Source: Tachinus rufipes (lineage: Eukaryota; Arthropoda; Insecta; Coleoptera; Staphylinidae). From it: a stretch of DNA of 64,000 bases. Under the pieces are notes generated by a model, which worked only from the letters and a program-made list of their open reading frames with translations, did no database searches and was not told the origin of the DNA. Numbering within the stretch: the stretch's first letter is position 1; every line of letters begins with the position of its first letter. The stretch lies in assembly GCA_963932245.1 (NCBI GenBank), contig OZ010745.1, positions 68,564,637 through 68,628,636 of the forward strand. The letters run 5' to 3'. Positions 27,690 to 39,790 of this stretch are shown here, piece after piece. Both the position numbers and the translations under genes were made by a program.

Positions 27690-28326
27690 TTTAACAAGTA
27701 ATTAAAAAAACGTATGGCAATGAAGAAAAACAGTGTACTGTGCGTTTGTTGATCTAAAAAAAGCATATGATTGAGTCAACAGATGTATGTTATAAAACGT
27801 TTTAAAAGAGTATAGAGTTAATAAATGTTTAGTAAATGCCATTATTTTAATATATTTATGGATAAATGCGTGAGTAATGCTTGACGTTAACGGTGTAGAG
27901 TTAGATAATGTAAATAAAATAGTGCAGCATGCTGACAATACTGTAATAGTGTATTAGAATAAAAATGACCCGCAAAAACATTAAACCAACTGTTGCAGCA
28001 AATAAAATGGATTTTTGTACAAATGTAGCATAAACTAAATAAACAAAAATTATGGTTTTCAGTAAAAACGACATAAAAGGTAAGCTTGTAGAGTAGGGTT
28101 AAACGGTAAACGCATCTTCCTGCAAGATGTTTTAGAGCATTTGGAAACAATGTTTTATAAAAATGGTAGTTTAGATAGAAAAATTGAAAAAACAGTAAAC
28201 GCATTACGGAAAGTAGTTGGAAGTAAGTGTATGTTATCAAAGAATAAAGTATTGTTTAAGCAAGGAAAAATGGCAGTTTGTAAAAGTCAGTTAAATGCAA
28301 TAGACTTTGTGTATAACTGTTTTTAA
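27690..28326 (+). pseudogene. RTE-like LINE reverse transcriptase remnant
   Basis: Plus-strand reading, with slips, shows the first catalytic block (FVDLKKAYD, then VNRCML), then VLKEYRVNKCLVNAI, a degraded QHADNTVIVY block in place of YADDTV, and an open stretch at 28141-28326 with ETMFYKNGSLDRKIEKTVNALRKV-type sequence, the hallmark C-terminal part of this RT type. The order and spacing fit one LINE. Dead: the catalytic pair reads A-D-N. Confidence 0.68.
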
Positions 28327-29913
28327 GTTGTGTGTGTATGTAGACATTTTCTGTTGTTGTTTTAGCGTATATACAGTTACCGTTCCAAATAATTGTGATT
28401 ATCAAGTTTTGCGCAAAAAATGCCTGTTTACGTCGTAGAGAGCTAAGAACTCAATTAATTTTAAAAACATTTGTTTTTGATACTTCTATTTTTCTAACAA
28501 TAACTGACATTTTTATTCAGTGGTCAATCATAGTTTGTGTTTTTAGTAATTTTTCACATTTTAGTTAATTATGAATAGATTTCTTGCCTTATTTAAATTG
28601 CTTGCACCAATATTTGAGACTTGTAAGTCTGACAAACTTTTTTCTTTATAAACTGCCACGATTATCATATGGATATTCTTTGGGTTACTGCATTCTTTGA
28701 TAAGTATTTTATGACGCTTTTGTGTGTAAGTTGCAAACTATACATTTTGCTTCTATAAACTGATATAAAAATGACAAATGTTAAGGGATTGGAACCAAAG
28801 ACAAGATGACAATATAGAATGTAATAAAAACTTGAAATAAGTTAATTTTTTCAATAACAAATAGTTTTTATAGCTAAGTAGATAACATAAAAACACTTTT
28901 TGTGTATTTACTATTATTACTATTATTACTGTAATTTTTATAAAAACTCACTTTCGAATCAAGCGCAAAGCTATTCATAATATATTCCAAATAAGTGGTA
29001 ATTGAAACATAGAAGAAATTAATACGACTTGTTTTATTTTATTTTATGATTATGATAGCAACCAATAAGATAATAAATATATATTTTTTTTGTTTTTTTA
29101 GTTAATTTTATTTTCAAATAAAATACTAAAATAAAATCCGCTTTGTAACGGAAGTAAATTATAAGATTTATTAACGTTCACGTCTTGATCTTCAAATAAA
29201 GTTTGCTCACAACATGATTTGCTTTGCTTTAATCCGACAAGCTTAATGGATTTAAATAAATACCATTAATATAATTTGTACATACAAAATTATTGTTTCT
29301 GCAAATTTATTCCAGTGGTTAAATATAAATGCTATTATTAAATAGTATTATTAAACTAAAAAAATATATATATGAAAACCGTAAAAAAATGATAAAACAA
29401 TACTGGTACAGGTACTATAATGATCCGGAAAATAAAAAAATAACGATAAACCGTATGCTTAAAAATAATTTATATTATTATTTAAAAATTAATTGTTTTT
29501 TTTTTTAATTTTTGTCATTATTTTATTATATTATTTTGTTTGCAAACTAATTAATATAAACAATATAGGTTTTTTTGTAAAAGTTTATTTTATAATTAAA
29601 TTTTTAAAATTTTATATAACAATAAACAAAATTTAAAAACAAACAATTCAATATTTTATTATTACGTTAAATATACCTATAACAATACAAACAATAAGAA
29701 TAGCTTAAAATCGAACAAATTTTGGTTTAAAACAGTTTAGTTTATTAACTTTTTAGGTTTACCTGTGTTTGAAGTGTGGTAGGCCGATAAAACGCAACTT
29801 TTTATGCGAAGCATAGGCAGTTCATAAAACGCCCAAATGTAATTTTTATTTGATGAATTATTATAGACTAAGTTAGGTGAGTGGTTAAGTTTGTTAAACT
29901 AAAATATATTAGA
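28327..29913. other. AT-rich intergenic sequence
   Basis: Nothing that I can support. Confidence 0.45.
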
Positions 29914-29915
29914 TA

Positions 29916-31433
29916 TACAGGGTGATTCTTATATTATATTATTGATAAATGTTAAAAAAATGTAGTAAAAGTTTTATAATAAGCAAGATAATGAATTATA
30001 AAGTTTCTGGAAAATTAATATTTATTATTTGAAAAAAATCGGTGTGCTATGCCAAAATAAAAATAATAAAAATGTAGTAAAGCTTTTAATCAACTAATTA
30101 TCAAAAGAATAAACAAATAAATGCTCAAAATTATTTCTTTTATTTTCCAAACACATCTGCGCCCGCCAAAGCCATGTTGCGCTACATGCACGTTGAAGTC
30201 TTGGTGGTTACCGAATTGTGTCAGCGGCAGTTAGTATGCGATGTCGCAAATCTTCAACACTAAATTTTGGTAGCGTTTACCAGATGTTTGCTATGTCCCC
30301 AAACATAAAAGTCTAGGGGATTTAAGTCAGGTGATCTAGGAGGCCAGGCAGTTGGATCTCCTCGATCAATCTACTTCCTTGGGAACACATTGTTCAAATG
30401 TTGTCGCACATCTATTGCAAAGTATGGTGAAGATCCGTTGTGAAGATACCAGATGCGCTGTCTAACATTGATTGGAACTTCTTCCAGTCGTGCTGGTAGG
30501 GTTTCTTGTAAAAAAATTAAATAAACAGCGCCCGTTACATGATTTGGCAACAAAAACGGTCTAATAAGATGGCCGTTTACATATCCAGCTCATACATTCA
30601 CCGAAAATCTGTGTTGAAAGTTTGTACGCCGGGTAATGTGTGGATTTTCAACTGCCCAATAATGAGTATTGTGAAAATTGTGCACACCGCTACAAGTAAA
30701 AATTGTCTCATTTGTTACTAAAATGTTAGTAGAAAAATTTGGGTTCACATCATGCTGACGCAACAGCCATTTGCAAAATACTACCCTAAGAGGAAAATCT
30801 GTTGGTAACAGGGCATGCACACGCTGCACATAGTATGGATACAGTAACTCATGCTTTAATATGCGCCATACAGTTGACTGCAATACTTCAGTTTGATCGG
30901 CAATTATCCGGGCACTGATGTCAGGACGTTCTTCAGCAATATCGACAATATCCTCCTCAAGGTTAAAAATATGCCTTGGTCTAGAACGTCCTCTATATTT
31001 TCCAGGCCTGGGTTGCAAGTACCCAGTTTCTCTTGCACGCTGTACCAAACGTACAAACAATCCCCGAGCAGGCGAGCTGCAGCAACTGAATTTTGATGAA
31101 CTTCTCCATACACCAATATCATATCCACAAATTCTGCATTGGTCATGTTATGATGCGCCATAATTTAATTTTATTACACACTGTCAGGCGCTACCTGGTT
31201 TTTTTTTTCAATTTTTTGGCAACAACCGCCGGGACTTTAACGTGCATTATTTTAATTTTGGCATGGCACACCGATTTCTTTCAAATAATAAATTTTAATT
31301 TTCCAGAAATTTTATAATTTATTATCTCGCTTATTATAAAACTTTTACTAAATTTTTTTAACATTTATCAATAATATTGATTGTAAACTATAATTCTTCG
31401 AGTTTATGCGTATAGGTTAGGAATCACCCTGTA
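29916..31433 (-). mobile_element. Mariner-like transposon with long terminal inverted repeats
   Basis: 1518 bp, flanked by TA (29914-29915 and 31434-31435). Ends are TACAGGGTGATTC and its complement GAATCACCCTGTA. The inverted repeats extend close to 200 bp into each side with high similarity, apart from about 35 bp present only in the right arm near the tip. The transposase is on the minus strand. Confidence 0.9.
30140..31161 (-). pseudogene. Mariner-like transposase with lost catalytic residues
   Basis: Starts at 31161 (MAHHNMTNAEFVDMILVYG), a DUF4817-like N-terminus common in insect mariner-like transposases. A frameshift near 31060 separates it from the next frame (31060-30590), which covers the helix-turn-helix (IIADQTEVLQSTVWRIL) and the start of the catalytic core. 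The first catalytic position reads VTNE where the family has TDE, and the second reads LHNGSSP where it has HDGAPAH, so both Asp are Asn. The third block WPPRSPDLNPLDF (about 30340-30300) is intact. The C-terminus has more slips. Inactive by catalytic loss as well as by frameshifts. Confidence 0.88.
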
Positions 31434-31435
31434 TA

Positions 31436-31799
31436 TTGCATAGGTTTTACATGAACAGCCTTAATACACTAGAAGATTAAGATAAATGTAATAAAAAATT
31501 TCCTCTTTTTATGTATATAGTACTAAATTTTTTTTATATTTACATTTTATGTTTTCAGGGGCAAATAGGTATTTAATGTAATGCTGATAGACACATTACA
31601 AGTTATTTAAATAACTTAAGTTATTTTATATTTATATTCAATTTCATCAACTGAATATTGAGAAAAAAATTGCATCTAAAATATATATTTACTTCTTGTA
31701 ACATGATACAAAAATACTAAACTTATATAAATAATTGCTTGAAGCAGGTTGATAATATATTGTTAAATGTTTGTTAATGAGTTGATTCGGCAACATCAT
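31436..31799. other. AT-rich spacer
   Basis: No feature recognised. Confidence 0.4.
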
Positions 31800-32620
31800 A
31801 AATTCGTTGCGGAGATGAGATTTTCATGTAGAACAGACAGGAATTTATTTAAATGTGAATGAGTGCTAGTTAGAGGGTGTAAAACAATTTTGAAGTAGCA
31901 CAGTGAAGTGTCATTAGGTCAGCAATGGGAAGCGACACCTACATAGAAGTCCACATTCCATTAACTAACGTCGCGCACAAAGTCCTGCAGAATATTGATG
32001 AACGTCGGACCGTTCCATGAATGTCAATGCGCGCAGGGAACATCTTATTTTCGGAAAATTCCGTCCAGAGATCCAGATACGAACATCTGCCAGGTGATTA
32101 TAATCTGATCTGTATATTTCCACCTCGGGTCCTTCCCCTCTTTGGCGCCGTCGTTATACTTTTTCCCTTCATCCCTATTTTTTTTCTTTCCCTGTGACTC
32201 CTCCGCCAGAGTATTACGTACACCAGAGCTGAGTTAATTGCTTTAAGCGGGAAGGAAATTAGAATTTATAACTACTTAAATCCAATATGCAACGCCTGGG
32301 GTTTATCTTACAGCTAAAGCACTTTCAATTTAAGAATTGAAATATATATTTAACACCTGCACTCATTCCCATGTACATTCATTCATTCCCAGACCCGTCT
32401 TTATTTTTTGTCCTCCTTGACTTATGCTAATTCTACTTAATTATCATTCCCTAATTTAAATTAAAATCCCTCACAATCAGGGGAACAAAAAGGGAATACC
32501 TCGCGGGCTAAATTAGTACGAGTTGCAAAGTTATTTTTTATTACGAGCGCGAGGCATCAAAAAGAGTTAAATTAAATGTATACATTATTTATTGCAGATT
32601 CTTTCTATTTAAATGATTTA
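31800..32620. other. Compositionally balanced, non-repetitive island
   Basis: CpG-containing sequence with markedly higher complexity than its flanks. A 32-codon frame begins at an ATG at 31925 (MGSDTYIEVHIPLTN...), but I recognise no protein and no clear splice sites. Non-coding regulatory DNA or a host exon are both possible; neither is shown. Confidence 0.3.
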
Positions 32621-33369
32621 AAGCAATAATGTTTTCTTATTTTGATGTTAAAATTAACAAGCAACATTATTATTGGTTTTGGTGATTAGCGTATGAATAC
32701 GTGAGAAAGTTTTATATTTTTATTTGTAACAGAAATGGCGTTTTGATATTATGATAAACAATAATCATATTTATAGTATGTGAATTTGATTGTTGCACAC
32801 TTTGTTGTATATTTGAGGTAATGATTATTTTAAATAAATTTTGAATGTAAATTATTTTTAGTGTTTGTTTATATTTGGTAACTATATTAATAATTACATA
32901 TAATTTGCAGTTAATAATATTTGTTTGTGGATTTTATGGTCAATTTACATAGTTGCATTATTGAGCAGTTTGTCTACAGAAATAATTATAAAATTTGAAG
33001 ATTTGCTGCATTAGCATTGTTATATTGAACAATTTGTTTTTATACTTTTATAATATAGATCATTTGTTGATGTAAAATACCAAATTATTAATCAAGAAAA
33101 GTGTTATTCTACACTCAACTAATGTATGTTTTGTCAACAATATATAAAAAAAAAACGGATTATAATAACGCATCAAGTTTACAGTACCCACTCAGTATTT
33201 GTATTTTTTGTTTGTTTTGAATTATTGACATTAATTGATTTAAATTTTTAATAATTGGTTTAATTATAATATAACAATTATAGTTCTAGTAAATTTTAAT
33301 ATTAGATTTAATTGCGAAAAAATCTTAATAAAAAGACATTTTATACTTTTATGTTAGGATATAGGGTTG
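32621..33369. other. AT-rich spacer
   Basis: No feature recognised. Confidence 0.4.
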
Positions 33370-33920
33370 AATTCTAACTTTAATCTCTCAACCAAAAAAG
33401 TTTGATGTCTGGACAATGCGTTTACCAATATAATTAGTGAAAACTTTTTAAATACAGTTGACACTGGGTTTTCTGATTATCAATCAACTACAAATACAAA
33501 ACAAAAAAAAACACTGTAGTAAAACTCATTACTATTCAAGGTAAATTTATTTTATAAATGTATGTCTGATGTTGACTGGTCTATTTCTTTAAAATTCGCA
33601 AACTGGCACTAATTATAAAACTAATACGTTTTACAATATTTTTATAAATTGAACAAATTTAGTATTTTTGACAAAAATCTTAAAATCTCTGGAAAAATCA
33701 AACAAAATAGAATGATTTTCCGATCAGTTAAAATATATGCAACAAAATCTAGTAATAATTAATAAAATCTAATTAAACTCAAATGATCCTTAACTAAAAA
33801 CTGAACGTAATTTATATCGAAAAAAATACAGAAATGCTATTACTGCAGCAAAATTTACACAGAGTTGCTTGGGCAAGTCATATGTGATAAAAACTGTGAT
33901 ATATCTGTAAACGATTTTTT
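33370..33920 (+). pseudogene. LINE endonuclease C-terminus and linker remnant
   Basis: One clean frame near 33410-33530 reads CLDNAFTNIISENFLNTVDT and then GFSDYQS, the end of an APE-type LINE endonuclease (the LDN-x-x-TN and SDH motifs, with Tyr for His). A Lys-rich linker with RKKYRNAITAAK-like sequence follows in other frames. Jockey/CR1-type origin is likely. The RT part is not found next to it. Confidence 0.55.
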
Positions 33921-34239
33921 TTTTTTTTTTTTGGTATTGCTAGCATGCTTGTACAAGTTTTACCTATACCAAATACTATAATGATGTTAAATTAAAATTA
34001 TTAATTATTATTTAAAATGAAATATGTCTCTCATTTGCTTAAAAAAATATTGTTTATCAGTTTTAATGATTATTTTTGTTATATTTTTTTCTGGTCACCG
34101 AGTTGATAATTAAAAATATAAAACTCTTAGGCAATTTTATACACGGATTTTCAATAACTCATTTATTTCTGACACTTGCACCCGTCACACTAATCGCATG
34201 TTAATAACCATTTATTTAAGTTTTTCTATTTAATAAATA
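33921..34239. other. AT-rich spacer with poly(T) run
   Basis: A T homopolymer at about 33916-33932; otherwise no feature. Confidence 0.4.
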
Positions 34240-34740
34240 TTACGAAATGCTGATTTCTATCCATCCTCTCCATCTTTTCCAGATTTCATATATGAAACGA
34301 TTTGCCTGGAAGCAATATTTATCATACACAGTTTTTTTATTCCTCCCTTTACCTTTCCGCCTTTCTTATTTATTAGATGCGATCCTTGAGATATTCTGGA
34401 AATTTTTACGCTTCCAGGACGCGCTCGGATCCGTACTTCGGAAAGTGAATATAAATAATTAATACAGTTGTAAATACCGTGCATCCACTCTCGGCGATCA
34501 ATCCGGCCGCTCATGCATTTTAATAGCGAACAAATAGATGTATGTGTAATCTCCAAAGGCTGCCCACTTTAATTAGTTCTTAGAATAATAACGCCGGGAC
34601 TGTAGACTGAGAGGGATGACCACTTGGGAATGAATAAATAATTTAAATGCAATCCTTAATTGATCCAAGTGGAATATAAATTGTAAATTGTTAAGGAAAT
34701 AACTTTAATGAACGCAGAGCTTTGTAAATCAATTCTGTTA
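34240..34740. other. Compositionally balanced, non-repetitive island
   Basis: Similar in texture to 31.8-32.6 kb. Overlapping open frames on both strands (34247-34556) show no recognisable protein. Confidence 0.3.
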
Positions 34741-35619
34741 TTCTGTTATTCTTGTTGTGACTTCTAAGGTTAATACTTTTAAAACTTTTAATGCATTTTT
34801 GGTAATAATTGTTTATTACATTTATAATCAGTTTAAAATAATAACTTGTCAATTTAAATTGTAATTAGAACAAAAATTTGTTAACATTGCGCACTACATT
34901 TTTATTGCACTTTAAAAAATAGGCTACAGAAATATTGAAACGCGGCATTAAGTCTTGTGACTATTTTAAATAATATTTTTATATTAAAAAATCTATCAGT
35001 AATTTCTAATATAATTTTAAAGTAGCAACATTAAAGCAATTAACGCAATGTAAGTAAAATTGATTAAATTATAAACCAGTATTATATTAAGTATTTTTTT
35101 TTCATTGGTTCAGTACACACAGACATTGATGAGTCAAAGTAAGCTTGAATTGATTTTACTAAACTGTTATGTTTTATGACAACAGAAAATACAAAACAGC
35201 ACCTAAATCTGCAATGACAATTGTGTTTAAAAACAGTAAGTAATTTAATATTTATTTATATAAAAGTATAATTTATTTCACATATATTATCTGTTGGTAA
35301 AAACTATCTTCATGTAAAAATTAGTTAGTTGTAACAGCGTGTACAACAACGGTACTAAAAGTTGATTTTGTTATATCCATGTAATTTGTTATAATATAAA
35401 AATCTTTTTCTATGATTTTAACTAACAATTGTTTTGGAATATATGTAATCAAAGATGTCACTTTAAAGATCCTAATAATAAAACTATCAGAAAGTTTAGA
35501 TTTTCTTGCCTTTTGGCGTTGAAAATTCTACAACTTAACATAACATTTACTATAAAACTGAATTCACTAATAATATAATATATAATTTTAATTACCCTAA
35601 ACTCTGTTTTTAATTAATT
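34741..35619. other. AT-rich spacer
   Basis: No feature recognised. Confidence 0.4.
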
Positions 35620-36540
35620 CTTTGATAGTTTTGTTTAAATTTTCTTATTCATCATCCATTTTAATCTTCTTTTATTCTATGTTTTCTCTAGCTTCTTTAC
35701 ACATCCTACACATTTTTTTTTGTTCATCCAAAATTTGCACACTTTTTCTTTATTTTAACATCAGAATCTTGCAATCATTCTTTTTTTCATTTTTTCATAA
35801 TTTACACTTTCTAGCTATTTTAGTATTGCATTTGTTATGATATGTACATAACTTGAATTGTACCTAAATTCATTTATGTTTTACGTTTTTGCACTTGTAT
35901 ATCTCTATCTTTCATCGTAATTTCTTTTCACATATTTTAATATATTTTCAATCTTTCTACTTTCCTACTTGCATATTCATTCTTGTTAAAAAAAAAAATG
36001 TCTGGATGTTTTTATTTTTCCTCATTTTCCTTTCATCTTCTTCTGAATGCACTTTACTAATATTTTTTATTCATTTATTTCTCTCACTCTTCTTTATATC
36101 TCTTTGCAGGTTTTTCTTTCTTCTACTCTTAATTTATCATTTTTAACTTTTTCCATTACAATGTATGCTGGGGTTTTTTGTTTACGCTTAAAACTTATCT
36201 CTAGTATTTTGTTTGATTATTAGCATCTAATCTTTTTTGCTCTTTTTATCCCCAAATTTCCGTACAATAAAATATATTCAAATTTTCTTTTAGTTTTTAA
36301 TGTCATATTTTTTATGTGTTTATTTTTAATATTGTTTCTACAAAAAACATATCCTAAGTATTTAAATGTTTATACTTCTTTAATTTTTTTTTATCCTATT
36401 TCTCATTTTCTACTCTACGTCTTCTTCCGCCATTTAATCATTTTGTTCATTTCATTTGCTTGTTTTGCTACAATCACCATGTCGTTTGTATAAGCCACCA
36501 ACTACAGTTTCTCTCTGCAATCTGTTGTTTTTTATTGTAA
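35620..36540 (-). pseudogene. LINE reverse transcriptase C-terminal remnant
   Basis: The minus strand reads, from about 36520 down: LVAYTNDMVIVAKQANEMNK (the YADD block, degraded to YTND), then FKYLGYVF, and near 36170-36080 TPAYIVMEKVKNDKLRVEER, a block I know from insect LINE ORF2 C-termini (TPGY, then KRDKLR). Frames are interrupted. The T-rich open frames on the plus strand (35622-36146) are shadows. Clade not determined. Confidence 0.62.
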
Positions 36541-37279
36541 TGATTCTATTACGATACAGGTAAAATTATGTAGCATATAAAATGTATTTTTGGCATTCTA
36601 TACATTTGTTTATTAGTTTTAGTTTTATATTTTGATGTAAGATTTTTGTTCATTATAGTATAGATTGGTATTGCTTAAAAGTATTTTTTTTTTTTAATTG
36701 TGATGTATTTGGTTTGGTAAACAGTAGATGCCAGACATTTTCTTTTTAGCCAAATATAATAGATAAATATTTCAAGACTGACAATAGACACTGAGAATAT
36801 AATTGACTTACATTAAAAAAAAATAAAAGATGTTGAATTTAAAGCAATATATACATATATTATCACTAATAAATTCATAAATTAAAAAACAACAAAAATT
36901 AAATAATATTACCAAAGAATATAACGTGACGAGGACATTTTTGCGGAACAATAGTAATAACACAGTAACTTAAGTTGACAAAAAAAGACGTTATATATTT
37001 TACAAAACTAGTTATTACTTAAAATTAAAGATTCTACTAGACACACTAAACTATACAATGTTAAAAATAATCTTACAACAAAATATAAAACAAACTAATA
37101 AAATAATTGATTGATTAAAAAACAGTATCAGTTATTACAGACATATAAGTTAAAATAGTAAAGCGACAAAACTCGGATTTTAAGACCAGTAGTATGTAGT
37201 ATTTTTTGCGTAAAAAAATTAATATTTTTAAAAGACACTGAGCTGCCCATACTATTCAGTCGTTTTACTGACTAAAAAC
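36541..37279. other. AT-rich spacer
   Basis: No feature recognised. Confidence 0.4.
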
Positions 37280-38230
37280 CTCATCTTTTTTTTTTCTTTA
37301 AGATGTTTTGCTTGGCGCACCTTGCATTGTGGTGATGCTGGTCTTACTGTGCACACATTTGGTTATTATTTATCTGGTAGTTTTGTTTCTTTGATAAAGT
37401 CTATAAACTTTTTCCAGAGTATTGTCTTGAGCTCTTCTTTAAATAACATGTGTTTAAAAAAATATATTTGCGTTTTTTTATGTAAGCTTTACACTTGCTC
37501 AGCAAATGCAGATGAGTCATTTTTATCCAAACGTCTGCGGACCCTTTGAATTTCAATTTTATGTACTTGTTTGTTCAAACCAGTGTTTATTTATCAGTTT
37601 TGTAAATTTATTTGGCAGTCTCATTTGCCTACCACAGTTTGGGTAGTGTTAGAAATAGCCTAGTGTGTTTTATTTTCTGACAGTTTTGCTAGAAGATGCT
37701 GTGTTTTGTTTCAAGTTTTCTACGAATTATTTTTTACCAAACTTGTATAAAATTTTGAAAGCAGGTTTTGATTCAATATACGTCTTTGTGCTTGTTTTGC
37801 TAAATTAAATGTAGTAGTGGTAGTTTTCGTAGCCGTTGTTTGAGTTGTTTTTATTGCTCCCTTTATCAAAAAACATGATAACTTGTGTACTTCATCTAGT
37901 TTAGTTGTTTTAAACATGTTTTTTTATGTTTGTTTAACTATTGTTTTGGTTTCAAAAATCACCCGAATACAAAAAGTATTCATATTTTCTAGATAAGTAT
38001 AAAATGTTAGTTTCGTCTGTTGCAGAGTTGCACAGTGTGGTTTTATACATTTTTAGATTTTTTAACTCTTTAATTTTTTGTTTGTTTTGTAAAAAAACGA
38101 TTGCCGTTTTGGTTGTATATTTCAATTGTTTCTCTTTTTTGTACTACCTTTTGACAGTGTTTAGTCCAGCCCGCTTATCAGGATAGTAAGGTCATTGGCG
38201 TAGCCTAAAGCAAATAAGCCCATGTTATTC
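37280..38230 (-). pseudogene. Possible LINE reverse transcriptase remnant
   Basis: The best motif is near 38222-38163 on the minus strand: GLFALGYANDLTILISGLD, a degraded GYADDL-x-I-x-x-x-G active site. Nearer 37550 a WIKMTHLHLLSKCKAYIK stretch could be C-terminal sequence. The rest is unreadable. It may belong with the endonuclease fragment at 41.2 kb. Confidence 0.42.
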
Positions 38231-38439
38231 AATGTATACAGTAGGCTGTCTATGTCAAAGCACTATAGTAGAAGTAATAACACACCGCTCTGCATCGTCT
38301 GCATCATTAGTTTATACAGTTTTACCAAATAATGTAATTATTACAAGTTTGGTTTTTGAGAATAAAGTTTACCCAGTATCAAACAAAAAAATTTTTTTTT
38401 CTATTATGCATTACTGTAGCAATTGATGCAAAGGTAATT

Positions 38440-39790
38440 TTGTCAACAATCTTTTTAATGCTAGTTGATGTTGTTGCCATTACATGTAATTTAAAAACCA
38501 AAAAAACAATGGACATATATGGTATTAACACGTGGTTACTAAAACAAATAATTGATTTAAAAGCATTACCACTTACTTACATTTTTAATATATGTTTGAC
38601 TACGAGAAGTACAAGTTAAACAAGTTAAATTTGCCAAAATAATACCAATATGTAAATCTGGTAAACAAGATATGTGTAACAGTTCTAGGCTTATTGCTAT
38701 TTTACATACACTTTCAAAAATATTGGAAAAATTATATTTGACCGCTTAACATAATATTTTAACAAATATATTTTTTTGTCTAGCAGCCAGTTTGGCTTTA
38801 TGAAAAACTGTTATAAGCGGATGCAATAATAAATTTTACTAAAAAAGTAAACATAGGACTTGAATAGTGTAGGAATGTTTTAGGTTTTTTTTTGTGATTT
38901 GTTAAAAGCCTTTGATTGCCTTCGGTATAATAAACCCACAGGGTTCTATTTTATGATCTTTTTTATTTATTATTTTTGTCAATAATATTCCATTTAATGT
39001 AGCAAGACACCTTGTTTTTTATTCTAATGTAGTGTATTAGTATGGGATGTCAATAAATCTTTGTTAGACAGAAAAGCTAAAGTTAAAAAACTTTGTTTTT
39101 TGCAAATAAGTTGATATTTAACAAAGCAAAAACAGAAAAAGTTAATCTTGTTACACAAAATCTTAAAACTATTAATTGTGTCAAGTTCTTGGGAATAACC
39201 ATAGATTCAAACTTAATCTGGGACACACAGGTAGATCGTGTATGTGCTAAGCTTGGCAACGCTATTTTAACTGTACAAACAGCAAGCAGAAATGTCTTTT
39301 TTTTGTATACTTTTTCATGTTTTATTCCCATATGACATATGGAATACAAACGTGGGGAAATGCCTAATCTTTTAAACGTGTTTTTATTCTACAAAAACGA
39401 GCATTTAGAACAACCCTAAAACTTTAAATGGGTTTATTGTGCAAGCATTATTTGAAAGATTTTAATATACTTACTTTTCCATCAGCATATATATTTCAAA
39501 GTAAATTATATAATAAGTTACTAAATAATTCAAAGAGGTAAACCTGAAAATGTTTAAGCGTACTCTAAAAAAGTTCCCAGTAGATTATACATTTTATACG
39601 GTTGATAAATACTTTTTTGTTTTTAAAATATTTTTGTAATTATGTAATTGTACTTTAATGTTTTTAAATTGTTAAATTATTTTATACTATGTCTATTTTA
39701 TGTACATGTTTGACAAATTACGAGCAGTATCTACTTTTATGCATATAGCTACTAAATGTATTAATAAATAATCTATCTATCTAATGTCTA
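38440..39790 (+). pseudogene. CR1/Jockey-like LINE RT and C-terminal remnant
   Basis: Plus strand: IYGINTWLLKQIIDLKALPLTY near 38520 (RT motif 1), then KSGKQDMCN and LSKILEK blocks, a weak active-site region, and an open stretch at 39093-39335 reading LIFNKAKTEKVNLVTQN and VKFLGITIDSNLIWDTQVDR, the standard post-palm region. The C-terminal sequence continues to about 39580 and the unit ends at 39790 in a short (ATCT)n tail. Order and spacing are right for one element. Confidence 0.68.

Noticed and set aside
27093..28240. Overlapping minus-strand frames, Phe/Leu/His-rich, up to 168 codons, reminiscent of membrane proteins
   Set aside because: The plus strand carries RTE-like RT motifs in the same place; the minus-strand frames are composition-driven shadows.
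35622..36146. Hydrophobic plus-strand frames (72 and 85 codons)
   Set aside because: T-rich shadow of a minus-strand LINE remnant.
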